Shown: positions 1 to 12,581 of the stretch, piece after piece
Layout: each line of letters opens with the position of its first letter
Position numbering within the stretch: the first letter of the stretch is position 1
Assembly (NCBI RefSeq): GCF_021155765.1
Contig: NC_060113.1
Location: 734,501-798,500, forward strand
Direction of reading: 5' to 3'
From: Diprion similis
Taxonomy: Eukaryota; Arthropoda; Insecta; Hymenoptera; Diprionidae
DNA length: 64,000 nt
Notes under the pieces: generated by a model
What the model was told of the DNA's origin: nothing
What the model saw: the letters and a program-made list of their open reading frames with translations, nothing else
Databases searched by the model: none
Position numbers and translations under genes: made by a program

Positions 1-82
1 TACAACTCCTCCAGCGATTTACGTACGTACAAGAATAACCTCCTATTGTTCAGTTTCTGGTTTGATACAAACCCGTCGGCGC

Positions 83-824
83 CACGTGTCTTCCGCATCC
101 GCATACACGTGTCAAAGGTGTCCAAACTTCAGTGTAATACGGAACTCCGTTCGCTGATTATGGGATCACACGTGTCTCTTGGACCGACGTGACCGTATAA
201 TTTGAGAGTAAAGGATGAGAAGATTAAATGTGGAAGATAAACAGAAGAAGATGAACCGTTTGATAAGCGTGATAATTAATTAGAACGATCTACTATTCTG
301 TCTGCTAATTTCTACACCATAAAAAAGTATATTTTCGCTCAAGTGTTAGAATTATCACTCGGCGATGCGTCGTCTGGTGGAAAAAAATCAAACTAAAATG
401 CAACTTGGCAGTGTTTATTTTTCACGTGTAAATAGCGGAACAGGTTTATTATTCATTAACGTTTCATTAATAATCTATCTGACAATGTGACATGAGTGAT
501 TTGTAAGGCAAAAAATGACGATTTGCCTCGATTAAAATGAAAAACTTAGGTTATGTGGTGATAAAATGGCGCCGGCAACCAGGCTCTCACGTCATGAGAA
601 CGTTTTTCGACGAGCTGCGTGAAATGAAAATGAATAAACGAATCCGTGAAAAGATCAGCGACGGAATGAAAAGAGGATGAAACGAGAATTGGCAAACTTG
701 GCCACACATGCGCTGTGGACGATTCGCGGCCTGGTCACTGGGTAAGAGATGTAATTACAGCCAGGTTCCGACCTCCGCACCATCCCCGTAACCTATTCCC
801 CATCCATTCGGCGTGGGGCACGTG
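83..824. promoter_or_regulatory. Cluster of CACGTG E-box / ACGTG sites
   Basis: CACGTG occurs at 83-88, 106-111, 169-174, 423-428 and 819-824, with a further ACGTG near 187. The first three share the longer form CACGTGTC. Such hexamers are bound by bHLH and bHLH-PAS proteins (Myc/Max, USF, CLOCK/CYC families). No gene can be assigned to the cluster; a gene may lie left of the window. The regulatory role is inference. Confidence 0.3.
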
Positions 825-3573
825 GCTGACATTGTTGCTCTGATTCCATATTATTAGCCTGGTCCGTATTCATTACTATACCGCTGCACGTATGCATCCG
901 CCCTGAGAATTTCAGTCGGGGAATGACGATGTTGTTCTCTTCGCGGTGCGTTTCAGCATGACGCCAAAACGTGCCTCCTCCCCCCCTCATTTCCACGCCG
1001 CTACGCGGGGGGTTTCACACAATAATGATACCCTCATTATCTTGTCTTTTCGAATTAGCCTCGTTATACCGTGACGCGAAACGCGCGCGGCTTCCAAGCT
1101 CTATGCTTTTCCGAATTTCTTATTCGAGTCCGTTTTTAGTTTCAGGAAACGAGTGACCGACATCACGGAAAAAGGAGCGACGGAATATTTTTCCCTGCAT
1201 GGAGTTTAGAATTTTCAAGCAAAGAGGAGATGGAGAATTGAAGAGGGAGAGAAAGAGAGGAAAGGAGAGAGAAGAAAAAAGAAGTGAATCATATCACGGA
1301 AGTCTTAAGTGCCTCGAGCCAGTTGGTTAAAACAATTACGACGCGGACGCCTTATACTCGGTTCGAGGGTGAGTATAAGTAGCTAGATATTTACGACTAT
1401 TGCTTTTTGCTCGGCCAATAACATTACAAATGCATTGGTTACACGAGGTTGGCTGAGATCGAGGAGCAAAAGGCAGACTGCCGTGGCACTCGGGCAACGG
1501 ACAGGCACCTCCTAAATTGAGAAATGGAAAATTATAAATTACCTCGACGTGCAACGGCGGCGGGATGGTAATAATTCCTCGTGTAAATAACATTATAAAC
1601 GATCCAGCCTCCTTGATCCATCTTACCGCAATCACGCGTCTTGTGTATATCCTCTCTTATGGATTTTTGTGTTTCCAATTGCACGCGAGGAAAAATATCA
1701 TCATCCCAGATTCTATACCGATGGATTTCGGAATGTACATTAACATATATATCTTCGGCTCCAGGCCGTAATCGTGTTTCAGAGAATTATCGTGCCTCAA
1801 AGAGGCTATAAACCTGCGTGCCATGGTGTAACCCAGAAAGACGAAGGAAATTCTCTCTATCCGGGTTCGAAAACTTCTCTTCTCCGTCTTGGGATCCACA
1901 GATTCGACGCATTTCAGAACCCAACGGTTCGACGCTCTCTTCGATGCTTCGTTCCAAATCCAATTCCGGTCTCATTCATCATCGGCGTCAACGAGCTCGA
2001 CGTGAGTTACTGTGCAGGATCGTTCCTGCTCCGACAGCTAAAGACAATTCCGTTACGCACCATAAATATGTATGCGGTCGAAGTGGGAACAATTGATTGG
2101 ATGTAATAACTAACTCAACTCCTTCAGCCTTCTCCTTCGCCACCGTCCTCCAATCCATTCCGTCCCGTTTAAATCCTACGTAGAGATGAATGCGTTATAC
2201 GTACACTCGCGGATAGTGATAACGCGTTTTAAGACTCCCACGAGTCGATGTTTTCAGTCTTATTCAAGCCTGAAGGTCTGAAGAAAAATAGATTATAGTG
2301 GGAAGTCGAAGTTCAAGATATGGACGAATATCGAACAGGTAAGACCGTCAAGGTTCTAAATAGGATTCAAGACCGAAAAAGGATTTAATAGCACCTTACT
2401 TATAGGTATATACCTGTAGGTGGTGGTCCCAAGTGGTAACCAGTTGTCAGTAACCTTTTCTTTTTTGCTATATTCTCTAATTATTATTCCATACTTTTTC
2501 TCATGAATTCTATTCAACGAATATTGGTTCTTGTACCTTGTATCTCTATTTCTATATCATGCTCATTTGGGTACCTTGAAATGTTTATATGGAGCACCAT
2601 GTGCTTGCCTCAAGACCCGATAAAGCCACGGTATAATAAACTCGATATCTATCTATTTATCTATCAATCTATCCCTTCCTTTCTTCCGAAATACACACAC
2701 TCTACTTTCTCGTCTCTAAAATTCTCTGCTTAACTTTCCTAGGTGGAGGGAGAGAGATGTCGAGCTTTTCACGAGATCCTTCCGATAGAAATCTGAAGGT
2801 GCGGAGGAACCGGAGAAAGGGGCGCGTCGACTCTCTTATCTCGACAACTGTAAATCCAACACAAGTTGAAACAAAACTAAAGAAGAGACAGAGACAGAGA
2901 GAAGGAGGGAGAAACGATCCTAAACAATATTGTCTCGAGGATAAAAGAGGTGGTGGTGGTGGAGGGAGTCGAGGGTGAGACGCGGGTGACTCCAACCTCG
3001 AGAGCCTGCATACACGATCGGTCCCAACTGATAACAAGGATCGTGCCACCGATTTAGTATGTACACATCTTTTTACCTTTTATTTTCACTTGGTTCTCCC
3101 TTTCTTTTTATCTTTATTATCATGTATATACATTCCGAGAGGTGCACAAGTGCGACGGCCTCATCGCCCGCCGTCGCCTTCGGCTCCCAGATTACGATCG
3201 GGTAATTACGAATTATCAAGCTGCGCGCGCCCCACCGATCCTTGTCTTTTTTATTCTTCCTTCTTTTATTATTCTTCTTCATCTTCTTCTTCTTATTCTT
3301 ATTCTTCTTTTTCTTAATTGTATTTCGTCTATTCAACAGGATTCTACGAAACTGTGACATTTCGTTAGATTAAATTTGTGCCACTATTTTTTCTAACGGA
3401 AGTATGAAAACTCTGCATTTTGGATCATTTTCTTCTTCCTCGAAATCTTGTTTCATTATATATAGATTGCTTATTTCTCCTACCGCTCACGACACGACTA
3501 AAGTCTAACAATCACATCCCCCGCGGAACTGTTCGATATCCCACAGGGTTGTTTCTCATTTTAACGATGCCTC

Positions 3574-3576
<3 letters not shown>

Positions 3577-3666
<90 letters not shown>
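3577..3666. repeat. (CT)45 microsatellite
   Basis: An uninterrupted CT run of about 90 bases, one of the two longest in the window. It forces a Leu-Ser-Leu-Ser open frame that is not a gene. Confidence 0.97.
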
Positions 3667-3669
<3 letters not shown>

Positions 3670-4031
3670 CGCCTGACAACTTGTCCCATCGCCAACAATA
3701 TCAAAGGCAGAAGTTATATCGATGCGCTGCACCTCAAAGGCTCAGCTTGTCGCTCGAAAGCGATCTGTCCTCGTTATTTTTATTCACATTTTCTTTTACG
3801 TTATCCTGTTGGCTGACTTACTTTCTTTCCTTACTTCATAGCTTGCGAAAATGGTGATTACAGGAGCTCAACGCGACTCTGGAGTCCCATCGGGAGGTGT
3901 TAAAACGATGTAATTAACACCGGGAAAGAGGCAGCGAGGACTCGAGGTCCAAGGATTTGGCATACTTACGCATGAAAAATGCGTGCTCACGCGTCTCCAG
4001 GAGGTGAATTTGGTGCGCCGGGAATGATCGA

Positions 4032-4055
4032 AACCAACCAACCAACCAACCAACC
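4032..4055. repeat. (AACC)n microsatellite
   Basis: About six copies of AACC. The unit is not the insect telomere repeat (TTAGG). Confidence 0.9.
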
Positions 4056-4202
4056 TACCTGCCTGCTTGCCTTCCACGGGGCCCACTTCGATTGCTCCTT
4101 CCTGCGGCAAGCGAGACCTGGAAACACCACCACCTTCACAGCTGCCCAGTGGCCGGTGAGATTTACTACCGTACCTCCGCGTATTTATGAACTACCTCGA
4201 GT

Positions 4203-4258
4203 CTCGACTCGCGTCGTCGTCGTCTTCGTCGTCTTCGTCGTCTTCGTCGTCTTCGTCG
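4203..4258. repeat. (TCG)n / (TCGTCT) trinucleotide repeat
   Basis: Imperfect CGT/CTT repeats that give Ser or Arg runs in shadow frames. No coding gene can be supported around them. Confidence 0.85.
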
Positions 4259-5205
4259 CGACGCGATGGGGTGGGATGGGATACCATGCGACGCGATGCA
4301 CCGCACGCCAGCCAGTGCGAACCCACCATTGATCATGTTTCGTGGATAGTTAGAAGCCACGAAACACATTCCTGGTTGATCGACCACCGCAGACCGTCGC
4401 GGCTCCGGGGGCCCCTTCGTGGGCCCGACGCTCGCGACGACGACGCCGTGAAGTCAGGCTCAGGGCCTTGCCTCCCTGTATCCTTACTTTCTTTCATACT
4501 TTTTTTTTTTTTTGTTTTGTTTTGTATTTCACTCAGTAGTTTCCCTTCGTTAATTTACGCTTTTTATTCGATGGTGTAGGAAGTGACACGTTTAGGTGTA
4601 GGAAAGAGTTGGAGTATGTGGACTATCCTTATCGTCCTTAACGATATTGAATACCGTAATCGGTATTTTCTGCTACTCTGATAATATGCCGTTGGTAAAA
4701 ACAGTTTCACATCATTAACGAAGAATTATATCAAAAGCGTGCAGACCATTGATAGGTAACTTCTCCAAGCATGTTAGTACAGCATTATACAGTCGGACTT
4801 ATTATAATTTCATCCGACTTCGTAAGCAGTCAGTGGGGACAATCGTGCGGTTGGTATTATTGCTAAGAGAGAGGTAAAGAAGATGAAAAAAAAGTATTTA
4901 ATAAAAATTGAAAACAGGTACTCGTACCTATATATCGACCAACCCGCAATTTCATTGGGTATATAATACCAATCCTACACTATATACACAGGATTACGCA
5001 ATTCGTATCGGACTTGTGGTCAGGTAATATACACAAGTGCATTGAGCAGATCTGTCGTAAGATCATTCTGCAAAAATCGGCAACGTTAAGTATCACCGTG
5101 ATAATAAATGGACATTGAATGACAAAGCAGTAATGTCACCTCTTCTACACCACAGGTGAAATCCATGGATAGAGCATCATCGAGGAAGGAAACAGAGACA
5201 GTGGG

Positions 5206-5232
5206 GAGAGAGAGAGAGAGAGAGAGAGAGAG
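5206..5232. repeat. (GA)n microsatellite
   Basis: A perfect GA run of about 27 bases. A G-rich tract follows at about 5323-5341. Confidence 0.95.
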
Positions 5233-5504
5233 TAACGTGGATAAAGGAGGGTACCATGTACGAGATTCCAGAGAAAAACGAGCAATAAGAGTATGGAAGA
5301 AGTGGCCAAGTGATAGGGGAGAAGGGGGGGGGGGGAGGGGGAAAGCCCCCGGGACGTCATAAACAATAGCGAGGAGTAATTGATTCTCTAATAACTTAAC
5401 GCCTGCACGACCTCTCCTCTATAACAGCTTTGGGTAGACGTAATGTATGGCCGTGATGCGCGTTCACGAAACGTTTATGTATACACCTCGTAATGAATGC
5501 GTGT

Positions 5505-5546
5505 GTGCGTTATGCGTGTGTATAGGTATACACACGCATAACGCAC
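5505..5546. repeat. Perfect 42 bp palindrome
   Basis: The 20 bp arm 5505-5524 is exactly complementary to 5527-5546, with only GG between them. Arms are GT-rich on the left and CA-rich on the right, so the palindrome may have grown from a GT/CA repeat. It could form a cruciform in DNA or a tight hairpin in RNA. Confidence 0.95.
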
Positions 5547-8500
5547 GTTCACCGATATCGCTATAGAGTATAATAAATGTGTAATGCATGTAGATAGATA
5601 GACATGCTATACCTACGTGTACCAGTGAGCATGTGACATGTACAAAGGTTCGTGAGTAAAGAGAATTTTGATACTGAGGTATGGAAGGATGACAAAAAAA
5701 GCCAAATCGAAAATCGTATCTCTGAACCAATCGTACAGTGATTCGTTAATCAAATTTAGTCACCAAGATATGGTCTTGCATGTGTAGTTAACCATTGTTG
5801 GATCTCGATGATAATGAAGTGCGCAACTTGTTTCAAGACTGCAACTCTTGGACTTGATGTAACTCCGTGGATTCATATTTCTGTACATACCTACTGATTT
5901 CAAATTATGCAAGTGCACTTTGAAACATCTTTGTCACTTTAAATAATCACCTACTTTTCAACAAGTCACTAAGAGATTGATTGATGTTTGAAGTGCGTAC
6001 TGAATGGTTCGACGTTCTGGTATATTCTCTTTGTCTCTGATCTGCAGGCAGGATAATATAATTCTGGGCAAAATATTGTAAGGTGTGCGCTATTATTATA
6101 CATATACTAACCTATACACACATGCGTTTAACAAACAGACAATTATACTCTTGGAATATATAACGATACGATAATCAAGGTCTGAGGATGATGAATAACA
6201 AGAAGAAGTATCGGCAGCATACACCCACGTTGTAAGGAAAATAAGAGTAAAAAGAGACGCTGATTCTTTGCCGGAGTAACGAGAGTAGGTACAGGTACGC
6301 GTAATGGGGGTAAAAAGAAAAAGTAATGTAAATAATGAAGGACAAAGTTTGAAACGAAGGTGAAAAAAAGGAATGGAAAATAAGGACTCGACGCCGAAGG
6401 ACTGCGATCGCCTCGCTACCGCTTCAAAGCGGCCTGTCATTAGGATCGATATTTCTCGGGGAACCCCCACATAGCAAACAAATGACACTCGAGCTCCAAC
6501 CTTTGCCGCCATTAACGCGTCTGCGCGCACGTAACATCTCCTCCCCTTTTTTTCTCCTTTCCTTCAATGTACCTTCCTACATTACGATGGGGTTCTGTCT
6601 TCTTCATAGCCATGCATTGAGATGGTGAAATTGATAGGAATTTATATTTTTGTAATTATACCGATAGGAGTTGATAGTGAATTGAGGCCGGAACGAAAGA
6701 GGAAAAATTATCGACTTGAACCACTTGACGCAATATCAGTAGTTTATGTAGTGAAAAATCTTCCATGGCCGGGTAACTTCGAACAACTACTTATCGGAAT
6801 GATCGGTTGAAATTGAGCAGCACGACAATAATCGTCTCGAAATGTGTACGACAAGACTTCTTAACTGCGGTGTGAATAAACACGAAGAAGTTGTCGAGCC
6901 CATTGTAAAACGGCGTAAAGTCACACTCGATAGGGTATACAGAATCGAATATAATAACCGTGCGAAGTCGTTTCGAGTGCGATATAATAATATGTCTAAA
7001 TTTGTGTACAATAAAATGTTCAACGCGTTAAAAGGTAAATAATATTCAATATGATAACTTGGAAGGAATTTGAATCGAAGTTTGCGAGGAGATAAAAACC
7101 GTATTGAACAGCCCGTATAACCAACTTGTTCTTACACACCTTCACACCTAGCGGTAATCTCAATCTTCGGATGTGTATTCGTACACACTTCGTCTACATA
7201 CATACTCGGAGGCGTCGAGTATCACGGATACACGCTCGTCCCGTTTCTTATATATCTCGCATCGTCTAACGGCTAGCAAAATTATTGCCCGTTGATTCGC
7301 TGCTCGCGCTGCTGCCGCGCTGCTGCATCATGCATGATGAAAAAATGACGAGGCGAGTGTGAGGGACCTTCCAAGGTCTGCGTGCAGGGAGACTCTGGTG
7401 CAGCGCAGAGACGAGAAAGCTTCGGAGATCTTCACGGTTAAAATGGTGATTACCATGTTTAGGTCTTCTTCGGCTTCACCGCTCTCGTCTGGCAAATTTA
7501 AGAATACTAGGACTCGTCGGTAGGTTGGCTGGTAGGTACTACGTAGGTACTTATACATACGCCCCAGACGATTATGGTAACGAGACCTCTTTAGCACCGC
7601 ACGTAGTCCCCCGTCCCTCCAGTCTTCCAACCCCTTTTTTCACCTTTTACCATCCAGACACTTATAGTTTCCTTTTTTCAGTTTATTCCGCCCCTCGCAG
7701 CAACGCTCCTCGTATAATCGATGCATGCGTGGCGAGATCTTCGTACCCTGCATCCAGCATCCTCCTAAAGCATCACCGAAGTTTCTTACCGATCATCGAT
7801 GTTTACGCTTTTAACATCTTCTGCAATGTTACTCCGGGCTTCATTGAAACCCTGCGTGCTATCTCAACGGGCACATCGAAAGCCTGCACATGGCTCCAGG
7901 CGTGGAACCGGTATTACATTAGGTTTACATTGCCCGCACCTTCTATCCTGGTTTTGAATAATTATCTGATTACTGCCGATCATCGCGGTGTAAGTATTAT
8001 ATTCTTATTTGCGACACGTTTTTCAGAGGCATGAAAATCTCACACCTCGCGATCCTTTACACAATTCAAACAAAAATAGAGGAACAATTAATTCAAGGAT
8101 TTTTAAATTTTTAAAATACACAGAATATATTCAGGACACAAGAAAAATTCAAGGATTGTATATAGTTTCTGGAAGTTTTGGAGGACGAGGAAAATTCAAG
8201 GATGTTTGCAGAACCAGTGAATACCATGAATTTATAAAACGCTTGTCCTTATACCTTATACCTTGACTCGACGTTTAGAATATTATACCACTCGGGATTC
8301 TTCTTGTTGAAAAATGACTTTTTACCAACGACAAAGAAACTGCCCACGTGGATGTTTCTACACGCGCGTATACATATATATACTTGCTTCGTCCGCGTTG
8401 TAACGTAATAGATTATTGTAGAACGCGTGCGTGCATGCATTATAAGAGACGTGCAGCAGGAATTGATTTTAAATGCGAGTGTACACCTTGTCGAGGACCG

Positions 8501-9734
8501 TAATTGTATGTGTATTATACACCGAAGGAGGATGTTTCACGTGCCGCGTCTTGTATATCTATCTACATAGTTGTATGTATGTAGGGTAGAGAGGTCGAAG
8601 ATGGATTAACACGAAGAACCATGCGGAGTTCCGAAGAGTGCGGGAATCTCTGTAAATCATTCTGAACTAACCATAATGTTCCTTATACCCGTGGCTACAT
8701 CGCCCACCCCTCAAGGCTCTGTCGGTAAGACAAACTCTGTCTTGTTTGGTTTGAATTTTACTTTGAAAAAATTGACATTCTCAATATCTTCTTCCATTTT
8801 GCTTCTTTTGCAGATTTTCACCTGATGACAAAAACCACGACGCAGATCTGACGTGTTCCCAGTAACTGAAAGTAAATATTAAGACAACCGTCCGGTGAAC
8901 TTGAATTCTGGGTTTCATCTCATTAATTCCGTAAAAGAATGCTGGCGAATATTCTCGAGATTCGAATATAACTGGAATAAAAAATCACTGGAAATGCGTT
9001 ACACATCGAGCGACTGAAGAGATCGAAGGGAATCAGCGATCGTCGATTTTTGTTTTCTTTGGACTGACTGACAATAAGCGAGTTAGGATTTGAAGTTAGG
9101 TGCGAAGGCTCACAAATAATAAGAGAATAAACAAACAACGAGGGAAATGTACGGGGGTACCAAGGAGGGAACGAAGAGTTCCGACGATCTCGAGACGGGG
9201 AGAGTCGAGAAGAGATCGAGCAGCGAGATCTCACCAGATATCTCGATAAATCCCTCCGCGGACAAATAACGACAAGCTTCATTACTATAAATACTTCCCG
9301 GAGCCGGTGCCCGAGGAACGAAGAGCTGCGTGTGGGGTGTGTGTGGGACTCTGCGTGCGATCCTCTTCTCTTTTCTCTCGTTTCTTCTGGCCACTTCTGT
9401 CTGCCCGATCTTCGCCCCCCGTCTTGCACCCCCTTTTTCCATCTATGCAGTCACTTCTACACCGAGCCAGCCGTCCTTACCTCAACTCTCCTCGCCTTAC
9501 CTTAGGTTTCCTTATCTACGGAATACGATCTCCTTCGAATTGTCTTTTCTCGACGGTTCTCGTCCTCCCCTCCGAATCATACTTGTTGGAAACATCTTTT
9601 CCTTGGTTTCTTACCCCTCTCCTAGGTTGGCTGATTGCCTGGCCCCACGTGGCCGAGTTTGAAAGGAGGTCTAAATGCCGGGTTGCAGGGTGTGGAGGAG
9701 ACTGTAGTTAACGACTATTAATATCATCGATCGG

Positions 9735-9742
9735 TATCGATA
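9735..9742. promoter_or_regulatory. DRE-like octamer TATCGATA
   Basis: This is an exact match to the DREF-binding element known from insect housekeeping promoters. Nearby CG-rich DNA and CT repeats are compatible with a promoter, but no adjacent start codon or exon can be supported, so function is uncertain. Confidence 0.25.
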
Positions 9743-9871
9743 GTTCTCGCGCCGGCAAGGCGTTATAATAATATAGTCGGTCGTAACCACGACCGCCTCC
9801 TCGACATCCAACCCGGCCTCCCCATCACCCACTCAATAATCCCTACCCGACCCTGCACTCAGCTGCGTTCT

Positions 9872-9895
9872 TTCTCTCTCTCTCTCTCTCTCTCT
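9872..9895. repeat. (CT)n microsatellite
   Basis: A perfect CT run of about 24 bases. Confidence 0.95.
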
Positions 9896-12106
9896 AACTC
9901 GCCGATATTTTTCGTGCGAGAGAAGGAAAGAGGAGACGAAACGGCACGTACGAATAAATAATATGGTATTAATTTATGTCGGAAGGTGCGATACGCAACG
10001 TGCGAACCTCGATGTCGGTCCTAACATTTCAAGGTTGCTCTTCGAAGTTTAATCAAGGACTTGTTTATTTATTTTTGTCCTTCTATTCCTTTTCGATACA
10101 AAACGCGGATACAGTTTTACTTTAAAGTGTTTTGAGGACAAAAACTTTATTAAAAATATCCTGTAAGCCTAATATAAGAATTAGAGATGATGGAATATAA
10201 GTGAGCCATAAATAAAACAGATTACGAACTATAAGCGAAACGGTTATAGACGCCCACAATGGCCCTAGCTGCATGTGGAGCGGGATTATCATATCAAGAT
10301 CTCTCGACGGGTCGAAGCGGAGTCACTAAAATGAACTACGGCCTGGTCATTGTTCGGTAACAATGGTTTCGGGGTGTGAATGTTTCTGCCACCGAAATGC
10401 GGCCCGGACCGAATAATGGGCCAGGTGGTTTCAAGTTGGCTGCACGAAAGGCGCACATTTGTATTCATTAATATCGAATGCACTTAGATCGAATTTGAGT
10501 TATCACACTATCCTTGTAGGCGTACCTACTGATTATTCAATCATACGGTTAACGCCGATTCATTGAAATTTATGGAAGGTCTGTGTGCGATCCTACCGTA
10601 GACCCAGAATGCTTTTGATCTCTGCCAACTGCAGCGCCGAGTTTCAAAAGCGAATGCATATTCTTGCCTTTACCCAAAATGATACGGTATGACTTGAAAC
10701 AGCGTCTCAATACTTGAATTCTAGGTAAGGGATAAACGTATTAACTTCTGTAGATGGAAATAATCGAACAGGCATTAAGACATGCCTGGAAATCAATTCG
10801 CAGTAAGTAAACGAAAACGAATTTGGCAGTTCGGTTTTTGGGTGAAAGATTTTGGGTTTACTAAGATTGAAGAGAGTTATGATTATGCGTAAAATGAACT
10901 ATTTCTAGTTCGATTTAATCTGAAATCTTAAAAGTAAATTCATTACAAATCAAATAAACCAATTCATTTTCATTCTCTGGATTGTGCTAAGACTGCCTGA
11001 TTGTAGGCAACTTTAGCTTCTCATTTTCCATCCCGACAATAATTTTGTCAATGTCGAATACCTACATCAAAAAAGTTATTTTTAAATTATTTGATTTCTC
11101 CTTACGGCCGGAACCGGTACAAGAAATCACACTTCTTGACATATTTAATATCAACGTGTCCGATCGCTGATTTCACGACCATTTGGAAACCGATTTAGTC
11201 TTACTGGTCGAGTAAAACTGCTGTCGGTTCGTCCCCCGCGCGCGATCTACGTTACCAACAGTGTCGATAAAACGAATAACCTACCGACCGAATCGTTACC
11301 GTAAACTTTCCCGGTCGAGGATGAAATTTGTTGAAATAAGAAGAAAGGTAGAAGGCGCTGAAATCGGAAAGTCGGCGAGTATTCGGCCATATTGGAGACG
11401 CAGCGTCTTCCCAAAGGATGCGTCTTCCCTGCAGCCTGCAGCCGAGATCAGTCGAGAGTTTTCTCTGTCACGAAGTGGAACGTATCTAGGTGAAGATCAG
11501 ATAGATTGTGAATAACGCCGCCGAGGAGCTGCGCTGCGCATCCTCGTGAAAGACTATATAAACAAAAGAATTTGTAAAAAAAACTTCTCCGTCCAAGTAC
11601 GCGAGGGAGGGATAAAACGGGTGAATTCTAATGCGGGTCGATTGTCCCGATCGAGCGCAGCCAGACTTTTAATTCACCTGCGTTATATGTTACATGTATC
11701 CTGCATGCTATAACCGGGGTGAGTTTTTGTCTGTCCTCGATATAGACTCGCGGACAGGATGAAAGTTTGACAGTTTAATTCCCCCTCCTTCCCTCCCTAT
11801 TCCTTCCGTTGTCCCCGCTCGAAGCAGAGCTGGCGGAGGCTTGTCCCGATCCTCTCCTCTCATCTACGATACCGTCCAATCTATTTCAGTATCCGTAAAT
11901 CGGCCTGTTCGCACCCCGAATATACAATTCACGGAATCGTCGAGACGTTGGGGAGCGTCCAACCCCCCGATTAATTCGAGGTTATGTTCACACTACGGAC
12001 AAAATCGCTAGGAGCAGATCAGACTGAAAGATCGAGTTGCTTTGATCCGTTGGGAAGGAGGAGGTTGTAAAAATATTCCTATTTCTGTAACCCCTCTAAC
12101 AACGAA

Positions 12107-12149
12107 GACGACGACGACAACGAAGACGACGACGACGACGACGACGACG
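12107..12149. repeat. (GAC)n trinucleotide repeat
   Basis: A GAC/GAA/ACA run about 320 bases upstream of the PIH1 start codon. It may lie in its promoter or 5'UTR. Confidence 0.9.
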
Positions 12150-12470
12150 TCGCGTTAACACGAAGCAATTCTTATCTCATGAACGTTTAATGCGTAAGGC
12201 AGGTACCGTTTTTCTATTATAATTATTCAGTTTTTGTACCCCCTATTTGCTTTTTTCGTTTCACAGATTCTTTTCACTTGTAAAATATTTTAGCTTTCGA
12301 TAGGAAACAGGTTTCCACATTTTTGCTTGTCATTTTTCTTTAAATATGTACTAATTTTAATCACTGTGTAAATTTCCACAAGAAATTATTTCAATGTCAC
12401 AATATCGCATTTGGCGAACAAAATTTACTTACGACCTGTTTTTCCAAAATCGAATACTTCAGCTGCAGAA

Positions 12471-12581
12471 ATGATGGTGCAGCAAGGAGAGGGTGGTTCG
12501 GCGGTAAAATCACGTCGCAATGGAGCCAGGCTTTTTAAGAATCCGCCGCAACCTCACATGTGCATACAGGACTATATACAG
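12471..12581 (+). CDS. PIH1 gene, coding exon 1
   Basis: Encodes residues 1-37 and ends in CAG before GTAGAATG. It carries the conserved PPQPH motif. Confidence 0.8.

Larger units (their letters stand above)
1..12470. other. Region without a supportable gene
   Basis: Open frames here are short, overlap on both strands and show no recognisable domain or consistent splice partner. The longest are 7525-8034 (+) and 8923-9429 (-). The stretch holds simple repeats (CT at 3577-3666, AACC near 4032-4055, TCG near 4203-4258, GA at 5206-5232, CT at 9872-9895, GAC near 12107-12149), a perfect palindrome at 5505-5546, and isolated promoter-like words: TATCGATA at 9735-9742 and TATATAAA near 11555. It may include 5'UTR exons and the promoter of the PIH1 gene, which I cannot place. 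Confidence 0.6.

Noticed and set aside
3420-3857. 145-codon frame with long Leu-Ser run
   Set aside because: Produced by the (CT)45 microsatellite.
4032-4055. AACC run as a telomere-like repeat
   Set aside because: The unit differs from insect TTAGG and there are only about six copies.
7525-8034. 169-codon open frame (+)
   Set aside because: No recognisable domain, biased but gene-unlike composition, no splice partners.
8923-9442. Overlapping open frames on the - strand and 9307-9711 on the + strand
   Set aside because: Several frames are open on both strands over the same stretch, which points to low stop-codon density rather than coding. No family recognised.
10347-10365. Palindromic ATTGTT / AACAAT pair as a SOX dimer site
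   Set aside because: Only 7 bp arms; expected by chance in a 64 kb window and without a neighbouring gene.
11555-11563. TATATAAAC as a core promoter
   Set aside because: Good TATA match, but no start site, exon or gene can be linked to it; AT-rich DNA yields such words by chance.
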